A stretch of 42,555 nucleotides of DNA from Rhodospirillales bacterium. Lineage in GTDB: Bacteria; Pseudomonadota; Alphaproteobacteria; Rhodospirillales; Defluviicoccaceae. The notes under the pieces were generated by a model. That model had not been told where the DNA came from and did not search any database. It saw nothing but the letters and a program-made list of their open reading frames with translations. This document shows, piece after piece, positions 18,887-27,083 of the stretch; position 1 is the first letter of the stretch, and every line of letters starts with the position of its first letter. The stretch spans positions 1 to 42,555 of the forward strand of contig REES01000057.1 of NCBI GenBank assembly GCA_007694935.1, written 5' to 3'. A program made the translations under genes and the position numbers.

Positions 18887-18922
18887 GCCGGGCCCTCACC
18901 ACGTCGACCCCACGGCTCAGGG
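18881..18922. terminator. Bidirectional stem-loop between bolA and DUF2889 gene
   Basis: A perfect 10-bp inverted repeat, CCCTGAGCCG (18881-18890) and CGGCTCAGGG (18913-18922), spans the convergent gene ends with a 22-base loop. The TGA stops of both genes lie inside the two arms, as mirror images. No T-tract follows on either strand, so intrinsic termination is uncertain. Confidence 0.5.
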
Positions 18923-19465
18923 CTTGCGCCGGGCGTGCTCCGGCCATTGGCGGGCGACGATGGGCCCGTCGCCGGCGAACGCGTGGCAGCTGTCGATCAC
19001 CGCCGGCCGGTTGCCGTCACGACCTTCCCGGCGGGATCGGGCTGCATTCACGGTCAGCATGGCGGTGGCGCTGAGCGGCCCCAGCAGCAGTTCGGTCAGG
19101 TGCGTGCAGCCGCGCACCCCGGCCATCTTGGACGCGACCACTTTGCGCCAGCCGGGGCCGATCCGTTCGCCGACCAGCGACTGGAAGACCGGGGCGATGT
19201 CGCCGCAGATGGTGAACGGGCCGGCATCGGTTGCGGCCTCGGCCCCTTGGACCACCAGGTTCTCGTCCAGGGTGATGCGAATCCGCATGGCGTGAATCGG
19301 CTCGCCGCTTGCGATGCCGTCGCGGTCGAGGTTCGCGAAGGAATATGTCTTGGTGTCCTCAAGGGATGCCTCGATGTCCCATAGTCCATCGAGCCGGCGA
19401 AACCCGCGGCAGCGGATCTCGCGCGTGTGGATGTGATCGCGGGGCTGAGGTTTGCTGAGCGGCAT
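18917..19465 (-). CDS. DUF2889 domain-containing protein
   Basis: This 182-residue protein fills the DUF2889 family from end to end. Signature segments are HTREIRCRGFRRLDGLWDIE, then GEPIHAMRIRITLDENLVV, and GWRKVVASKMAGVRGCTHLT. Charged and aromatic positions are well kept, but the biochemical function of the family is not known to me. No signal or membrane segment is present. The ATG at 19465 gives the usual N-terminus (MPLSKPQPRDHIHTREI). It lies downstream of the corC-like gene, but a candidate terminator separates them. It is convergent with bolA. Confidence 0.85.
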   Translation of the reverse strand: MPLSKPQPRDHIHTREIRCRGFRRLDGLWDIEASLEDTKTYSFANLDRDGIASGEPIHAMRIRITLDENLVVQGAEAATDAGPFTICGDIAPVFQSLVGERIGPGWRKVVASKMAGVRGCTHLTELLLGPLSATAMLTVNAARSRREGRDGNRPAVIDSCHAFAGDGPIVARQWPEHARRKP

Positions 19466-19501
19466 GAGTCGGTGACCCGTTCCGAGACGTAACCTGACGC
19501 G

Positions 19502-19526
19502 GGCGGCCTATTCCGGTAGGGCCGCC
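19502..19526 (-). terminator. GC-rich stem-loop after the aroK-aroB-corC run
   Basis: GGCGGCC (19502-19508) pairs with GGCCGCC (19520-19526) around an 11-base loop, about 65 bases beyond the corC-like stop codon on the minus strand. There is no T-run. It could end the aroK-aroB-corC transcript before the DUF2889 gene. Confidence 0.4.
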
Positions 19527-19590
19527 GCACCCCGCCAATGTGGGGCGTTGCGACGATGGCGTCAAAGCCTCGGCCACGCCCCGCTTGTTC

Positions 19591-20874
19591 TCAGGCGTCC
19601 ACCGGTTCCGGCCCCGCCTTGTCCGGGGGCGGCGTCAGCCGGATGGAGGTGATCTGCTGGCGGTGCCGGCGCAGCACCTCGAACCGCATGCCGTGGAACA
19701 TGAACGCCTGACCCACCTCGGGGATCCGCCTTGCCTCGTGCAGCATCAGCCCGGCGATGGTGGCGGCGTCCTCATCGGGCAGGTTCCACCCGAACCGGCG
19801 GTTGAGATCCCGGATGGTCACGCTGCCCTGGACGATCAGGCTGCCGTCCGCCTGACGGACCACTCCAGGCGCCGGAATGTCATGTTCGTCGACGATGTCG
19901 CCGACGATCTCCTCGAGGATATCCTCGAGAGTGACGATGCCCATGAACGTCCCGTATTCGTCGACGACCAGGGCGAAATGCTCGCGGCGCCGGCGGAACG
20001 CCTGGAGCTGGTCGATCAGCGTGGTGGACTCCGGGACGAACCACGGCTTGGTCGCCAGCGCCACCAGGTCCAGGCCGTCGAGCCCGCCGGTGCGGGTGCC
20101 GATCGCCCGCAGCAGCACCTTGGCATGGAGCACGCCCACGATGTTGTCCGGCTGGTCACGCCATAGCGGGATGCGCGTATAGGGGCTTGCCAGCACCTGC
20201 GACACCACGGCCTCGGTCGGCAGATCGGCATCGATCATCGTCACGTTCTTGCGATGGATCATGATCTCGCCGACTTCCACCTCGGTGAGGTCGAGGATGC
20301 TCTTGAGCATCGCCCGCTCTTGTTCCGCGGGGCGCTCGGCGTCGGTGTGCAGCTCGATGGCGCCGCGCAGCTCCTCGGCGCTCGGCCCCATGCCCGCCTG
20401 TTGGTCCGGCTCCGCCCCGAACAGCCGGAACACCGCGTCGATCATCGCCTGGATCGCGGCCGTGAACGGCGAGAACAGCCGGACCACAATGTTCACCGGC
20501 CATGCCAACACCAGCGCCACCTTGTTGGCGTTGCGGTAGGCGTAGGTCTTGGGAAGGATCTCGGCGAACACCAGGACCAGGGTGGTCATGGCGATGGTGG
20601 CATACAGCACGCCGGCTTCCCCGAACAGGCCGATAAGCAGGCTGGTGGCCAGCGCGGAGGCCAGGATGTTGACCAGGTTGTTGCCGAGGAGAATCGCGCC
20701 GATCAGGCGGTCGGTCCGCTGGCGCAGCCGGTTGACGGCGGTGGCCCGCTTGTCGCCGGTCTGCTCCAAATGGTGCATCAGTGGCCGTGACGCCGCGGTG
20801 AGTGCCGTCTCCGATCCCGAAAAGAACGCCGACAGGACGAGCAGGATCAGGATGGCAAGAAGGATTTCCACCAT
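19591..20874 (-). CDS. HlyC/CorC-family transporter-like protein (CNNM + CBS + CorC_HlyC)
   Basis: This 427-residue inner-membrane protein has three usual parts. An N-terminal DUF21/CNNM domain carries several membrane helices (LLAILILLVLSAFFSGSETAL, LLGNNLVNILASAL, MTTLVLVFAEILPKT). A pair of CBS domains spans about residues 200-330 (including EHFALVVDEYGTFMGIVTLED). A C-terminal CorC_HlyC domain includes DLNRRFGWNLPDEDAATIAG. Relatives are linked to magnesium or cobalt efflux and sometimes misnamed haemolysins. ATG at 20874 lacks a clear Shine-Dalgarno but gives the standard N-terminus. It follows aroB by 49 bases on the same strand, a common alphaproteobacterial order. Confidence 0.9.
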   Translation of the reverse strand: MVEILLAILILLVLSAFFSGSETALTAASRPLMHHLEQTGDKRATAVNRLRQRTDRLIGAILLGNNLVNILASALATSLLIGLFGEAGVLYATIAMTTLVLVFAEILPKTYAYRNANKVALVLAWPVNIVVRLFSPFTAAIQAMIDAVFRLFGAEPDQQAGMGPSAEELRGAIELHTDAERPAEQERAMLKSILDLTEVEVGEIMIHRKNVTMIDADLPTEAVVSQVLASPYTRIPLWRDQPDNIVGVLHAKVLLRAIGTRTGGLDGLDLVALATKPWFVPESTTLIDQLQAFRRRREHFALVVDEYGTFMGIVTLEDILEEIVGDIVDEHDIPAPGVVRQADGSLIVQGSVTIRDLNRRFGWNLPDEDAATIAGLMLHEARRIPEVGQAFMFHGMRFEVLRRHRQQITSIRLTPPPDKAGPEPVDA

Positions 20875-20923
20875 GGGGGGGCGCGGTCCCGGGTCAGCCT
20901 ACGGCCACGATCGACCGCACGGC

Positions 20924-22066
20924 TCAGGCGGCAACTGCATCGCGAAGCAGGCGGTGAGCATCCTCGAGCCTGACGTCGTGCGCCGCGAAGGCGCGGCCGA
21001 TGCCGCGCGCGAGGATGAAGGTCACCCGGCCGTTTTGCACTTTCTTGTCCCGGGTCATGTGATGCAGCAGGGCTTCGGCGGAAAGCCGGCGGCCATTGGG
21101 CTGCGGCGGCCGGGTCGGCAGGCCCACCGCCGACAGGTGCCGGCGGACCCGCTCGGCATCCTCGGGCGGGCAGAGGTTGAGCCGCACCGACAGGTCGAAC
21201 GCCAGCACCATGCCGATGGCGACGGCCTCGCCATGCAGCAACACATCGCCATACCCGGTTTCAGCCTCCAGGGCGTGGCCGAAGGTATGGCCGAGATTAA
21301 GCAGGGCGCGCAGCCCCGACTCCCGCTCGTCGGCCGCCACCACCGCTGCCTTGGCCTTACAGCTCGTCAGCACCGCTCGCCGCTGGGCCGCAACGTCTCC
21401 GGCGATCACCGATCCGCCGGCCCGTTCCAGCCAGGTGAAAAAGCCCGGATCACCGATCAGCCCGTACTTCACCACCTCGGCATAGCCGGCGAGGCGCTGC
21501 CGCCGGTCCAGGGTGGCGAGCGTCGCGACATCGGCCAGCACCAGACGCGGCTGGTGAAACAGCCCAACCAGGTTCTTGCCATGGCGGCTGTTGATGCCGG
21601 TCTTGCCGCCGACCGCGCTGTCCACCTGAGCGAGCAAAGTCGTCGGCATTTGCACGTAAGCGAGGCCACGCAGCAGAATTCCGGCGGCGAAGCCGGTGAT
21701 GTCACCGACCACGCCCCCGCCCAGCGCCAGCATGGCGGTCGACCGCTCGATACCGCTGGCGAGGACGCGCTCGCACAGCATTTCGAGATGCGGGAAGTCC
21801 TTGGTCCGTTCGCCGGACGGCAACACGATCGCCTCGTGGGTCAAGCCGGCGCGCTCCAGGGACTCCTCCAGGGCCGGAAGGTAAAGCGGTCCGACCACCT
21901 CGTCGGTCACCACGATCAGTCGGGACGACGACAGGACGGGCTTCAGTCGGGCTCCCGCGGTGGCCATCAGGCCACTGCCGACCACAACATCATAGGCCCG
22001 GTCCGCCAGGTTGACGGTGAGCGTCGCCGCTTCCGTCGGGTCGGGATTGTCTGGTGTCGCGGTCAT
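20924..22066 (-). CDS. aroB: 3-dehydroquinate synthase
   Basis: This 380-residue cytoplasmic enzyme converts DAHP to 3-dehydroquinate, the second step of the shikimate pathway, using NAD and a divalent metal. Recognisable segments are LPSGERTKDF, then LGGGVVGDITGFAAGILLRG (NAD-binding loop), then PTTLLAQVDSAVGGKTGIN, and LNLGHTFGHALEAETGY, which carries metal-binding His residues. A further metal-site His lies in LHGEAVAIGM. Length is normal. The start overlaps the aroK stop by four bases (ATGA), so translation is coupled to aroK. Confidence 0.97.
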   Translation of the reverse strand: MTATPDNPDPTEAATLTVNLADRAYDVVVGSGLMATAGARLKPVLSSSRLIVVTDEVVGPLYLPALEESLERAGLTHEAIVLPSGERTKDFPHLEMLCERVLASGIERSTAMLALGGGVVGDITGFAAGILLRGLAYVQMPTTLLAQVDSAVGGKTGINSRHGKNLVGLFHQPRLVLADVATLATLDRRQRLAGYAEVVKYGLIGDPGFFTWLERAGGSVIAGDVAAQRRAVLTSCKAKAAVVAADERESGLRALLNLGHTFGHALEAETGYGDVLLHGEAVAIGMVLAFDLSVRLNLCPPEDAERVRRHLSAVGLPTRPPQPNGRRLSAEALLHHMTRDKKVQNGRVTFILARGIGRAFAAHDVRLEDAHRLLRDAVAA

Positions 22067-22659
22067 GGCTTGGCCTCGGCCGAGGCCCGCTGGGCCAGGG
22101 AGGGAGGCAGCCTGCCGCTCGCCACCAGCGCTGCCAGCACCCGCGACGCCGTGTCGTCCGGCGGCTCGGTGCCGGTATCCACCACCACGTCGGCCTCGGC
22201 ATAGATGGGGTGGCGTTCGGCCATCAGCTTCTCCAGAACCGGTCGGGGGTTGCTCCCGTTCAGGAGAGGCCGCTCGCCGGCACGGCGGGCGGTGCGCTGC
22301 ACCAGGGTATCGAGATCGGCGCGCAGCCAGACGGAGATGCCGCGCCGGCGGATCAGGGCCCTGGTCTCGTCGTTCATGAAGGCGCCGCCACCGGTGGCCA
22401 GAACCTGCGCGTCCGCGGAGAGCAACCGGGCAATCACCCGGCGCTCGCCATCGCGAAAGGCCGGCTCCCCGAAACGGGCGAAGATTTCCGGAATGGAGCA
22501 GCCGGCGGCCTCGGCGATCTCGTCATCGGAGTCGACGAACGCGAGGCCCAGTCGCTTGGCCAGCCGCCGCCCGACACTGGACTTCCCCGCCCCCATCAGG
22601 CCGATCAGTACGACTTGGTTGGCAGGTTGTGTCGGGGCTCCTGGATCGGACAGGGTCAT
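22063..22659 (-). CDS. aroK: Shikimate kinase
   Basis: This 198-residue P-loop kinase phosphorylates shikimate. The Walker A motif is GLMGAGKSSVG, followed by the shikimate-binding residues in DSDDEI and FRDGE, the GGGAF motif (LATGGGAFM), and the lid region RPLLNG. The start at 22659 (MTLSDPGAP) is taken because it leaves a short N-terminal tail before the P-loop. The frame is open to 22932, but the added residues have no family match and cross into the divergent xerD-side promoter region. aroB follows with a four-base overlap. Confidence 0.95.
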   Translation of the reverse strand: MTLSDPGAPTQPANQVVLIGLMGAGKSSVGRRLAKRLGLAFVDSDDEIAEAAGCSIPEIFARFGEPAFRDGERRVIARLLSADAQVLATGGGAFMNDETRALIRRRGISVWLRADLDTLVQRTARRAGERPLLNGSNPRPVLEKLMAERHPIYAEADVVVDTGTEPPDDTASRVLAALVASGRLPPSLAQRASAEAKP

Positions 22660-22726
22660 CGCGGCTGCGGAGACGAAGAGCGGTTTCAAGCCGGCGCTCG
22701 GGTGGAGGCTGCGTTGCAAGCCGTTG

Positions 22727-22754
22727 TTGAGGCCGGTACAGTCGCGGATATTAC
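22727..22754 (+). promoter_or_regulatory. Candidate promoter for the small membrane gene and xerD
   Basis: TTGAGG at 22727-22732 and TATTAC at 22749-22754 are separated by 16 bases and read towards the 46-residue gene at 22883. The elements agree moderately with a housekeeping promoter. This is a by-eye call in the 223-base divergent region between aroK and xerD. Confidence 0.35.
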
Positions 22755-22882
22755 GCACACTTCCCGTTCGCCGTAAACCACCGGCGGGCCCCCGCCCGGC
22801 GTTGTCATCGGCGGGGCACTCGGGGATCGACAGCATCGTGGCAGTGCGCGCCAGTTCCGTCCCCCGGCTTGCGAAGGGATCC

Positions 22883-23023
22883 ATGAAAACGCTTGTTCGC
22901 CTGTTCCTGGTCATCGTTGTGCTCGCCATCATCGGCGGCGTCGCCTTCCTCGCGACCTGGGATATCCCGCCGCCGACCGCACCGGTGGAGCGGGAGATAC
23001 CGACCGACCGCTTCCCGCGCTGA
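22883..23023 (+). CDS. Small single-pass membrane protein upstream of xerD (46 aa)
   Basis: This short gene encodes 46 residues: a basic start (MKTLVR), one hydrophobic helix of about 20 residues ([20 protein letters not shown]), and a proline-rich charged tail ([14 protein letters not shown]) ending in DRFPR. The ATG at 22883 has GAAGGGA at 22874-22880 just upstream. The xerD GTG comes seven bases after its stop, so the two are likely co-translated. The helix-then-DIPxPT layout resembles short hypothetical proteins I associate with alphaproteobacterial xerD genes, but no function is known and this resemblance is recollection. Confidence 0.65.
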   Translation: MKTLVRLFLVIVVLAIIGGVAFLATWDIPPPTAPVEREIPTDRFPR

Positions 23024-23030
23024 CCCAGCC

Positions 23031-24002
23031 GTGACCCGCCGTCAACCGCTCCCCCGCACCGTCGAGGCGTTCTTGGAGATGATGTCTGCGGAACGGGGCG
23101 CCGCCCGCAACACCATCGACTCCTATCGCCGCGACCTCGCGGACTTCGGGGCGTTCGTGCAGGCCCGTGGCCAGGCGGTTGAACAGGCCGGCGCAGACAT
23201 GGTGCGCGCCTACCTGGGTGCTCTGGCCGGAGCTGGCCGCTCCGCCGCCACCGCCGCCCGCCGGCTGTCGGCGCTCCGCCAGTTCTTCCACTTCCTCCTC
23301 GCCGACGGCCTGAGGGCGGACGACCCCACCGGCACCATCGACAGCCCGGGCCGGCATCGCCCGCTGCCCAGGTACCTCAGCGAGGACGAGGTGTCGCGCC
23401 TGCTGGATGCCGCCCAGCACGGTGGCGGGCCCGAGGGGTTGCGGCTGGTCGCGCTGATGGAAACCCTGTACGCCACCGGCCTTCGGGTTTCCGAACTGGT
23501 GGGGCTGCCTCTGTCGGCCCTCGACCGGGACGGCCGGGTCCTGGTGGTGCGCGGCAAGGGCGGCAAGCAACGGATGGTGCCGCTGACCGATCCGGCCATC
23601 CGTGCCCTGGCCGCCTACCGGCAGGCGCGGCCGGCGTTTCTGATCGGCGGCCGGCGCCAAGGAGGGGTGGCCAGTCCGCTGGAATCGCCCTGGCTGTTCC
23701 CCTCCCGCTCTCGCGAGGGGCACCTGACACGGGTTCGCTTCGGCCAGTTGTTGAAGGCGCTGGCGGTGGATGCGGGCATCGATCCAAACCGGATATCGCC
23801 GCACGTGCTGAGGCATTCCTTCGCCAGCCATCTGCTGGCCCACGGTGCCGACCTCCGAAGCCTGCAACAACTGCTGGGCCATGCCGACATCGGCACCACC
23901 CAGATCTATACCCACGTCCTGGAGGCCCGGTTGCGGGCGCTGGTGGAACAGGCGCACCCCCTGGCCCGTGTCGAAAGCGTCGGCAAGCCCGAGACCGGGT
24001 AG
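23031..24002 (+). CDS. xerD: Tyrosine recombinase XerD
   Basis: This 323-residue site-specific recombinase resolves chromosome dimers at dif together with XerC. The N-terminal SAM-like domain contains [20 protein letters not shown]. The catalytic domain has the Arg in [12 protein letters not shown], the Lys in GKGGKQR, the HxxR box [12 protein letters not shown], the His of [10 protein letters not shown], and the nucleophilic Tyr in IYTHV. The start is GTG at 23031, directly after the small membrane gene, without a strong Shine-Dalgarno; coupling is likely. XerD rather than XerC is preferred because of the aroK-divergent position usual for xerD in alphaproteobacteria. It is convergent with trcR, 19 bases away. 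Confidence 0.93.
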   Translation: MTRRQPLPRTVEAFLEMMSAERGAARNTIDSYRRDLADFGAFVQARGQAVEQAGADMVRAYLGALAGAGRSAATAARRLSALRQFFHFLLADGLRADDPTGTIDSPGRHRPLPRYLSEDEVSRLLDAAQHGGGPEGLRLVALMETLYATGLRVSELVGLPLSALDRDGRVLVVRGKGGKQRMVPLTDPAIRALAAYRQARPAFLIGGRRQGGVASPLESPWLFPSRSREGHLTRVRFGQLLKALAVDAGIDPNRISPHVLRHSFASHLLAHGADLRSLQQLLGHADIGTTQIYTHVLEARLRALVEQAHPLARVESVGKPETG

Positions 24003-24021
24003 CCTGCCGGCGTGTCGCCGA

Positions 24022-24564
24022 TCAAGCGCCGTGAACCGTGCCGGCTCGGGCCCGTGCCAGATTGATCTGCTTCTCCAGCTCGGCTTCCGAGCACAATCCC
24101 AGCCCGACCGGGTTCTGCGGCTTGATGTTGGGGGCGTTCCAATGGGTGCGGTCGCGGATCTTGTCGATGGTCGCCTTGGTCGTGCCGATCAGCTTGCAGA
24201 TCTGGCCGTCCGACAGTTCCGGATAGTTCTTGATCAGCCAGGCGATGGCATCAGGGCGGTCCTGACGTTTGGCGACCGGGGTATAGCGGGCGCCCTTGGG
24301 CCGAATCATCGGTTGCGGCACGCGGGACTGCGCCGGCTGCAGCCGCGCCTCGGGGTTGGCGGCGCAGCGCTCGATCTCCCCCCGGGTGAGTTCGCCGGCG
24401 ATGATCGGGTCGCGTCCCTGCATGCCGTGGCCGACCTCATCGTCGGCGATCGCCTGGACCTCGAGGGCATGCATGCCGCAGAACTCGGCAATTTGTTCGA
24501 AGGTCAGCGACGTGTTTTCGATCAGCCACACAGCCGTGGCCTTCGGCATGAGAGGATGCGCCAT
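24022..24564 (-). CDS. trcR: DUF1013 / TrcR-type cell-cycle transcriptional regulator
   Basis: This 180-residue protein is of the DUF1013 family, named TrcR (cell cycle transcriptional regulator) in alphaproteobacteria. The N-terminal part, MAHPLMPKATAVWLIENTSL followed by TFEQIAEFCGMHALEVQAIAD, and the second segment DAIAWLIKNYPELSDGQICK then LIGTTKATIDKIRDRTHWN, both read as helix-turn-helix-like units. They suggest a two-headed DNA-binding protein. The ATG at 24564 follows GGAACCCGGATC, a weak Shine-Dalgarno. A clear TATAAT lies about 57 bases upstream. It is convergent with xerD. Confidence 0.85.
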   Translation of the reverse strand: MAHPLMPKATAVWLIENTSLTFEQIAEFCGMHALEVQAIADDEVGHGMQGRDPIIAGELTRGEIERCAANPEARLQPAQSRVPQPMIRPKGARYTPVAKRQDRPDAIAWLIKNYPELSDGQICKLIGTTKATIDKIRDRTHWNAPNIKPQNPVGLGLCSEAELEKQINLARARAGTVHGA

Positions 24565-24620
24565 GATCCGGGTTCCGTTTGCTGCGAGGGTTACCGGGTC
24601 TCCGGCAGACCGCGAAGACC

Positions 24621-24626
24621 ATTATA
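24621..24626 (-). promoter_or_regulatory. Candidate -10 element for trcR
   Basis: The minus strand reads TATAAT, a perfect -10 hexamer, leaving a leader of roughly 50 bases to the trcR ATG. No good -35 hexamer is found 16 to 19 bases upstream (best is TTACGG), so an activator may be needed. By-eye call. Confidence 0.45.
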
Positions 24627-24698
24627 CGGCAACGACTTCATCGACCCGTAATATATCTCCGGCGTTCCCCCGGTCAAACCGTCGGGGCCCCGGAAATC

Positions 24699-25709
24699 TC
24701 ACCCGGACGCCACGGTCAGCACGATTTTGCCGATGTGCCGGCCCGATTCCATGATGCGGTGGGCTTCCGCCGCCTCGGCCAGCGGCACGGCGGCGTGGAT
24801 CACCGGCAGGATGGCACCTGCGGCGATCAGCGGCCACACCCGCGCCGCCAGCGCCGCCGCGATCTCTCCCTTGCGCGCCACCGACTGTACGCGGAGGGTC
24901 GATCCGGTCAGGGTCAGCCGTCTCAGCATGATCGGCATCAGGTCCAGTTCCACCTTGCTGCCTTGGCGGAAGGCGATGTTGACCAGCCGGCCGTCGCGGG
25001 CGAGGCAGGCGATGTTGCGGGCGACATAGTCGCCACCGACGATATCGAGGATGACGTCGACGCCTCGGCCGCCCGTCGCTTCCTTGATGATGGCAACGAA
25101 GTCCTCCCGGCTGTAGTCGATCGCCCGTTCCGCTCCCAGCCGCTCGCAGGCTTGGCACTTCGCTTCGCCGCCCGCGGTGGCAAACACCCGTGCGCCCAGC
25201 CGGTTGGCCATCTGGATGGCGGTGGTGCCGATGCCGCCGCCGCCGCCATGCACCAGAAAGGCTTCACCTTCCTTGAGCCCGCCACGCTCGAACACGTTGG
25301 TCCAGACCGTGAAGAAGGTCTCCGGCAGGGCCGCTGCCTGCACCAGGTCGAGGCCGGTGGGGACGGCGAGGCACTGAACGTGCGGGGCGGTGCAGTATTC
25401 GGCATAGCCGCCGCCGGTGACGAGCGCACACACCGAGTCCCCGGCCTTCCAGGTGGTGACGTCCGGGGCTACCCGCACCACCGTCCCCGCGACCTCCAGC
25501 CCCGGAATATCCGAAGCACCCGGCGGCGCCGGATACAGTCCCCGCCGCTGGAACAGGTCCGGGCCGTTGACGCCCGCCGCCGCCACTTGGATCAGCACCT
25601 CGCCAGGGCCGGGATCCGGCACCGGCCTGATGGTCGGTCGCAGCGCCTCCGGTCCGCCGGGGGTCTCGATCTCGATGGCGGTCATGGTCGGCGGCACGGT
25701 TTGATGCAC
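24699..25709 (-). CDS. NAD(P)H quinone oxidoreductase, PIG3/Qor type
   Basis: This 336-residue zinc-free medium-chain dehydrogenase/reductase is of the PIG3 quinone oxidoreductase group. Features are the N-terminal TMTAIEIETPGGPEAL, then VNGPDLFQRRGLYPAPPGAS, the cofactor-binding segment FLVHGGGGGIGTTAIQMA, and GRHIGKIVL at the end. No zinc-binding cysteine cluster is present, as expected. The start is placed at GTG 25709 because GGGAGGA lies immediately upstream at ideal spacing. This gives VHQTVPPTMTAIEIE, the N-terminal length usual in this group. ATG 25685 would drop eight residues and lacks such a site. It is divergent from the DUF1192 gene. Confidence 0.9.
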   Translation of the reverse strand: MHQTVPPTMTAIEIETPGGPEALRPTIRPVPDPGPGEVLIQVAAAGVNGPDLFQRRGLYPAPPGASDIPGLEVAGTVVRVAPDVTTWKAGDSVCALVTGGGYAEYCTAPHVQCLAVPTGLDLVQAAALPETFFTVWTNVFERGGLKEGEAFLVHGGGGGIGTTAIQMANRLGARVFATAGGEAKCQACERLGAERAIDYSREDFVAIIKEATGGRGVDVILDIVGGDYVARNIACLARDGRLVNIAFRQGSKVELDLMPIMLRRLTLTGSTLRVQSVARKGEIAAALAARVWPLIAAGAILPVIHAAVPLAEAAEAHRIMESGRHIGKIVLTVASG

Positions 25710-25912
25710 AGCTGTCCTCCCTTCGGGGATCCGGTTTGCGGCGGTGGGCCGGATGACTGTAGCGAACCCGGGCGGCGGGCGTCGACCGCCCTTGGAAGGC
25801 TTTCCCGGGCGGGGGTCCGATGCGTTAGGATGGCCTGTTGCCGAGGCCGTTGCGGTCGGCCATCCGGTTCCGGCCGACCGGCGGCATCTCAACCGGGATG
25901 GAGATCGCCAGT

Positions 25913-26095
25913 ATGGAGCCCGAGGACCTGGAGCCGCGCCTCCGAAAGCCCGACGTCAAGAACTTGGAGGTGATGTCGATCGCGGCACTGCAAGCCTACA
26001 TCGCCGATCTGGAGACGGAAATCGCCCGCGCCCGGGCGGAGATTGCCGCCAAGGAGAAGGCGCTCAACAGCGCCGCCGGCCTGTTCCGGAGCTGA
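25913..26095 (+). CDS. DUF1192 domain-containing small protein
   Basis: This 60-residue protein has a short acidic start (MEPEDLEPRLRKPDVKNLE). A single amphipathic or coiled-coil helix follows (MSIAALQAYIADLETEIARA then RAEIAAKEKALN) and the protein ends in LFRS. This is the standard layout of the alphaproteobacterial DUF1192 family, of unknown function. The ATG at 25913 has GGAG nine bases upstream and gives the usual length; an ATG at 25898 would add five residues. It is divergent from the quinone oxidoreductase gene. Confidence 0.85.
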   Translation: MEPEDLEPRLRKPDVKNLEVMSIAALQAYIADLETEIARARAEIAAKEKALNSAAGLFRS

Positions 26096-26545
26096 GGCCC
26101 CGCTCTCGCCTCGGTGCGGGTGCGCAACCGTGCCGGTGGGCGATTCGCCGCCGGTTGCCATGCCGGGCTCCGGAAGCATCGGCCGGGCCGCGGCCACCGC
26201 CCATGCCGATCCGGCGCGCTCCCGCCGGCAGCCGGGGTGCCGGGGAGCCGGCATAGAGCCCTGCCGCCGGGCCTCGGTCAGGCGAAAACCGTTCACCAGA
26301 ACGACTTTTTCGGCCTTGGCGCGTGGCAAACTGCGGTCTGCCGGGGAAAGCTGCCGGATTGGCTGGAAATCGCGCGGTGGCGATCGGTGTGGCCCGGCAG
26401 CAACAGGCGTGGCGCGATTGCCGAACGTCGGGCGGTTGCGTTTGCCGGTGAAGCCACGCCATGTCTAGCATGACTACAATAGTGACAGGGCTTCTCAACC
26501 TCGGCGGGGTATCGCGTGCGCAGTCCGGTATTGGGTGGCATCGGC
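26096..26545. other. 450-base stretch without a convincing gene
   Basis: Several frames are open through this GC-rich stretch, but they start at poor sites, lack recognisable motifs and contradict one another on both strands. A TACAAT at 26475-26480 could be a -10 element for the short downstream gene, but it has no matching -35. Otherwise no repeat or RNA gene was seen. Confidence 0.5.
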
Positions 26546-26701
26546 ATGTGGCTTACCATCAAGGTGGCTGCCCTCGCCGCCGTGTTTCTGCTGTTTTCCG
26601 GGTCAGAACCCGGCTCGCCGGGTTCGACCGAGCTTGCGTCGGCCGAGGCGGCGCTCTCGACGTTCGGGTCCGACCCGGTCCGCCTGGATTACCGGCCGTA
26701 A
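26546..26701 (+). CDS. Candidate small exported or membrane protein (51 aa)
   Basis: The frame encodes MWLTIKVAALAAVFLLFSG, a basic-hydrophobic signal-like helix, then a Ser/Gly/Ala-rich segment, and ends in DPVRLDYRP. A GGGTGG sits about seven bases upstream of the ATG as a possible ribosome site. GTG at 26516 would add ten residues. No family is recognised. It is kept because of the signal-like N-terminus and the TACAAT about 65 bases upstream, but it may be a chance frame. Confidence 0.35.
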   Translation: MWLTIKVAALAAVFLLFSGSEPGSPGSTELASAEAALSTFGSDPVRLDYRP

Positions 26702-26815
26702 GGCAGAGGGGGTGCGCCCCGAAAACGCTCGTTCCTCCTTGCATTTGATGATCCGATTCTGCGCAACCGGGCTATATTAAGTGTGTTGATGGTAGCGTGA
26801 CGGCTGGAGGCAACA

Positions 26816-26926
26816 ATGAACCCTTTGCGTCCGGTGAACCAGGCGATCGTGCTGTTGGTGGTGGCGGCGCTGTGGCTGACCATGCCGCGAGGTCGCGTTG
26901 TCCGCCCCGAGGTGGTCCGACCGTAG
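26816..26926 (+). CDS. Candidate 36-residue membrane peptide with strong ribosome site
   Basis: This short frame encodes MNPLRPVNQAIVLLVVAALW followed by LTMPRGRVVRPEVVRP and a TAG stop. One hydrophobic helix of about 13 to 16 residues is followed by an arginine-rich tail. The ATG at 26816 is preceded by GGCTGGAGGCAACA, with GGAGG five bases from the start. Upstream lies TATATT at 26773-26778, a good -10 hexamer, with TTGATG at 26745-26750 as a possible but too distant -35. No known family is recognised. Confidence 0.5.
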   Translation: MNPLRPVNQAIVLLVVAALWLTMPRGRVVRPEVVRP

Positions 26927-27083
26927 TCGCCTGACCGACAGTCCGGCCCGAGCCCGATCTGCCGGCCGATCCCTCTGGGCATCATTCCGGCCCGCTCCGG
27001 CCCAGTAAGGCTTGCGGGCAACACCCGGCAGACTATAACCGTCCTTGGGATCCGCTTCGGCAACGAGAGCCTTGGGGAGCATC

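Noticed and set aside
22659-22932. N-terminal extension of shikimate kinase
   Set aside because: The extra 91 residues have no match to the family and overlap the divergent promoter region and the start of the small membrane gene.
26114-26473. Open frames on both strands downstream of the DUF1192 gene
   Set aside because: Mutually exclusive, weak starts, arginine- and glycine-rich shadow composition, no conserved features.
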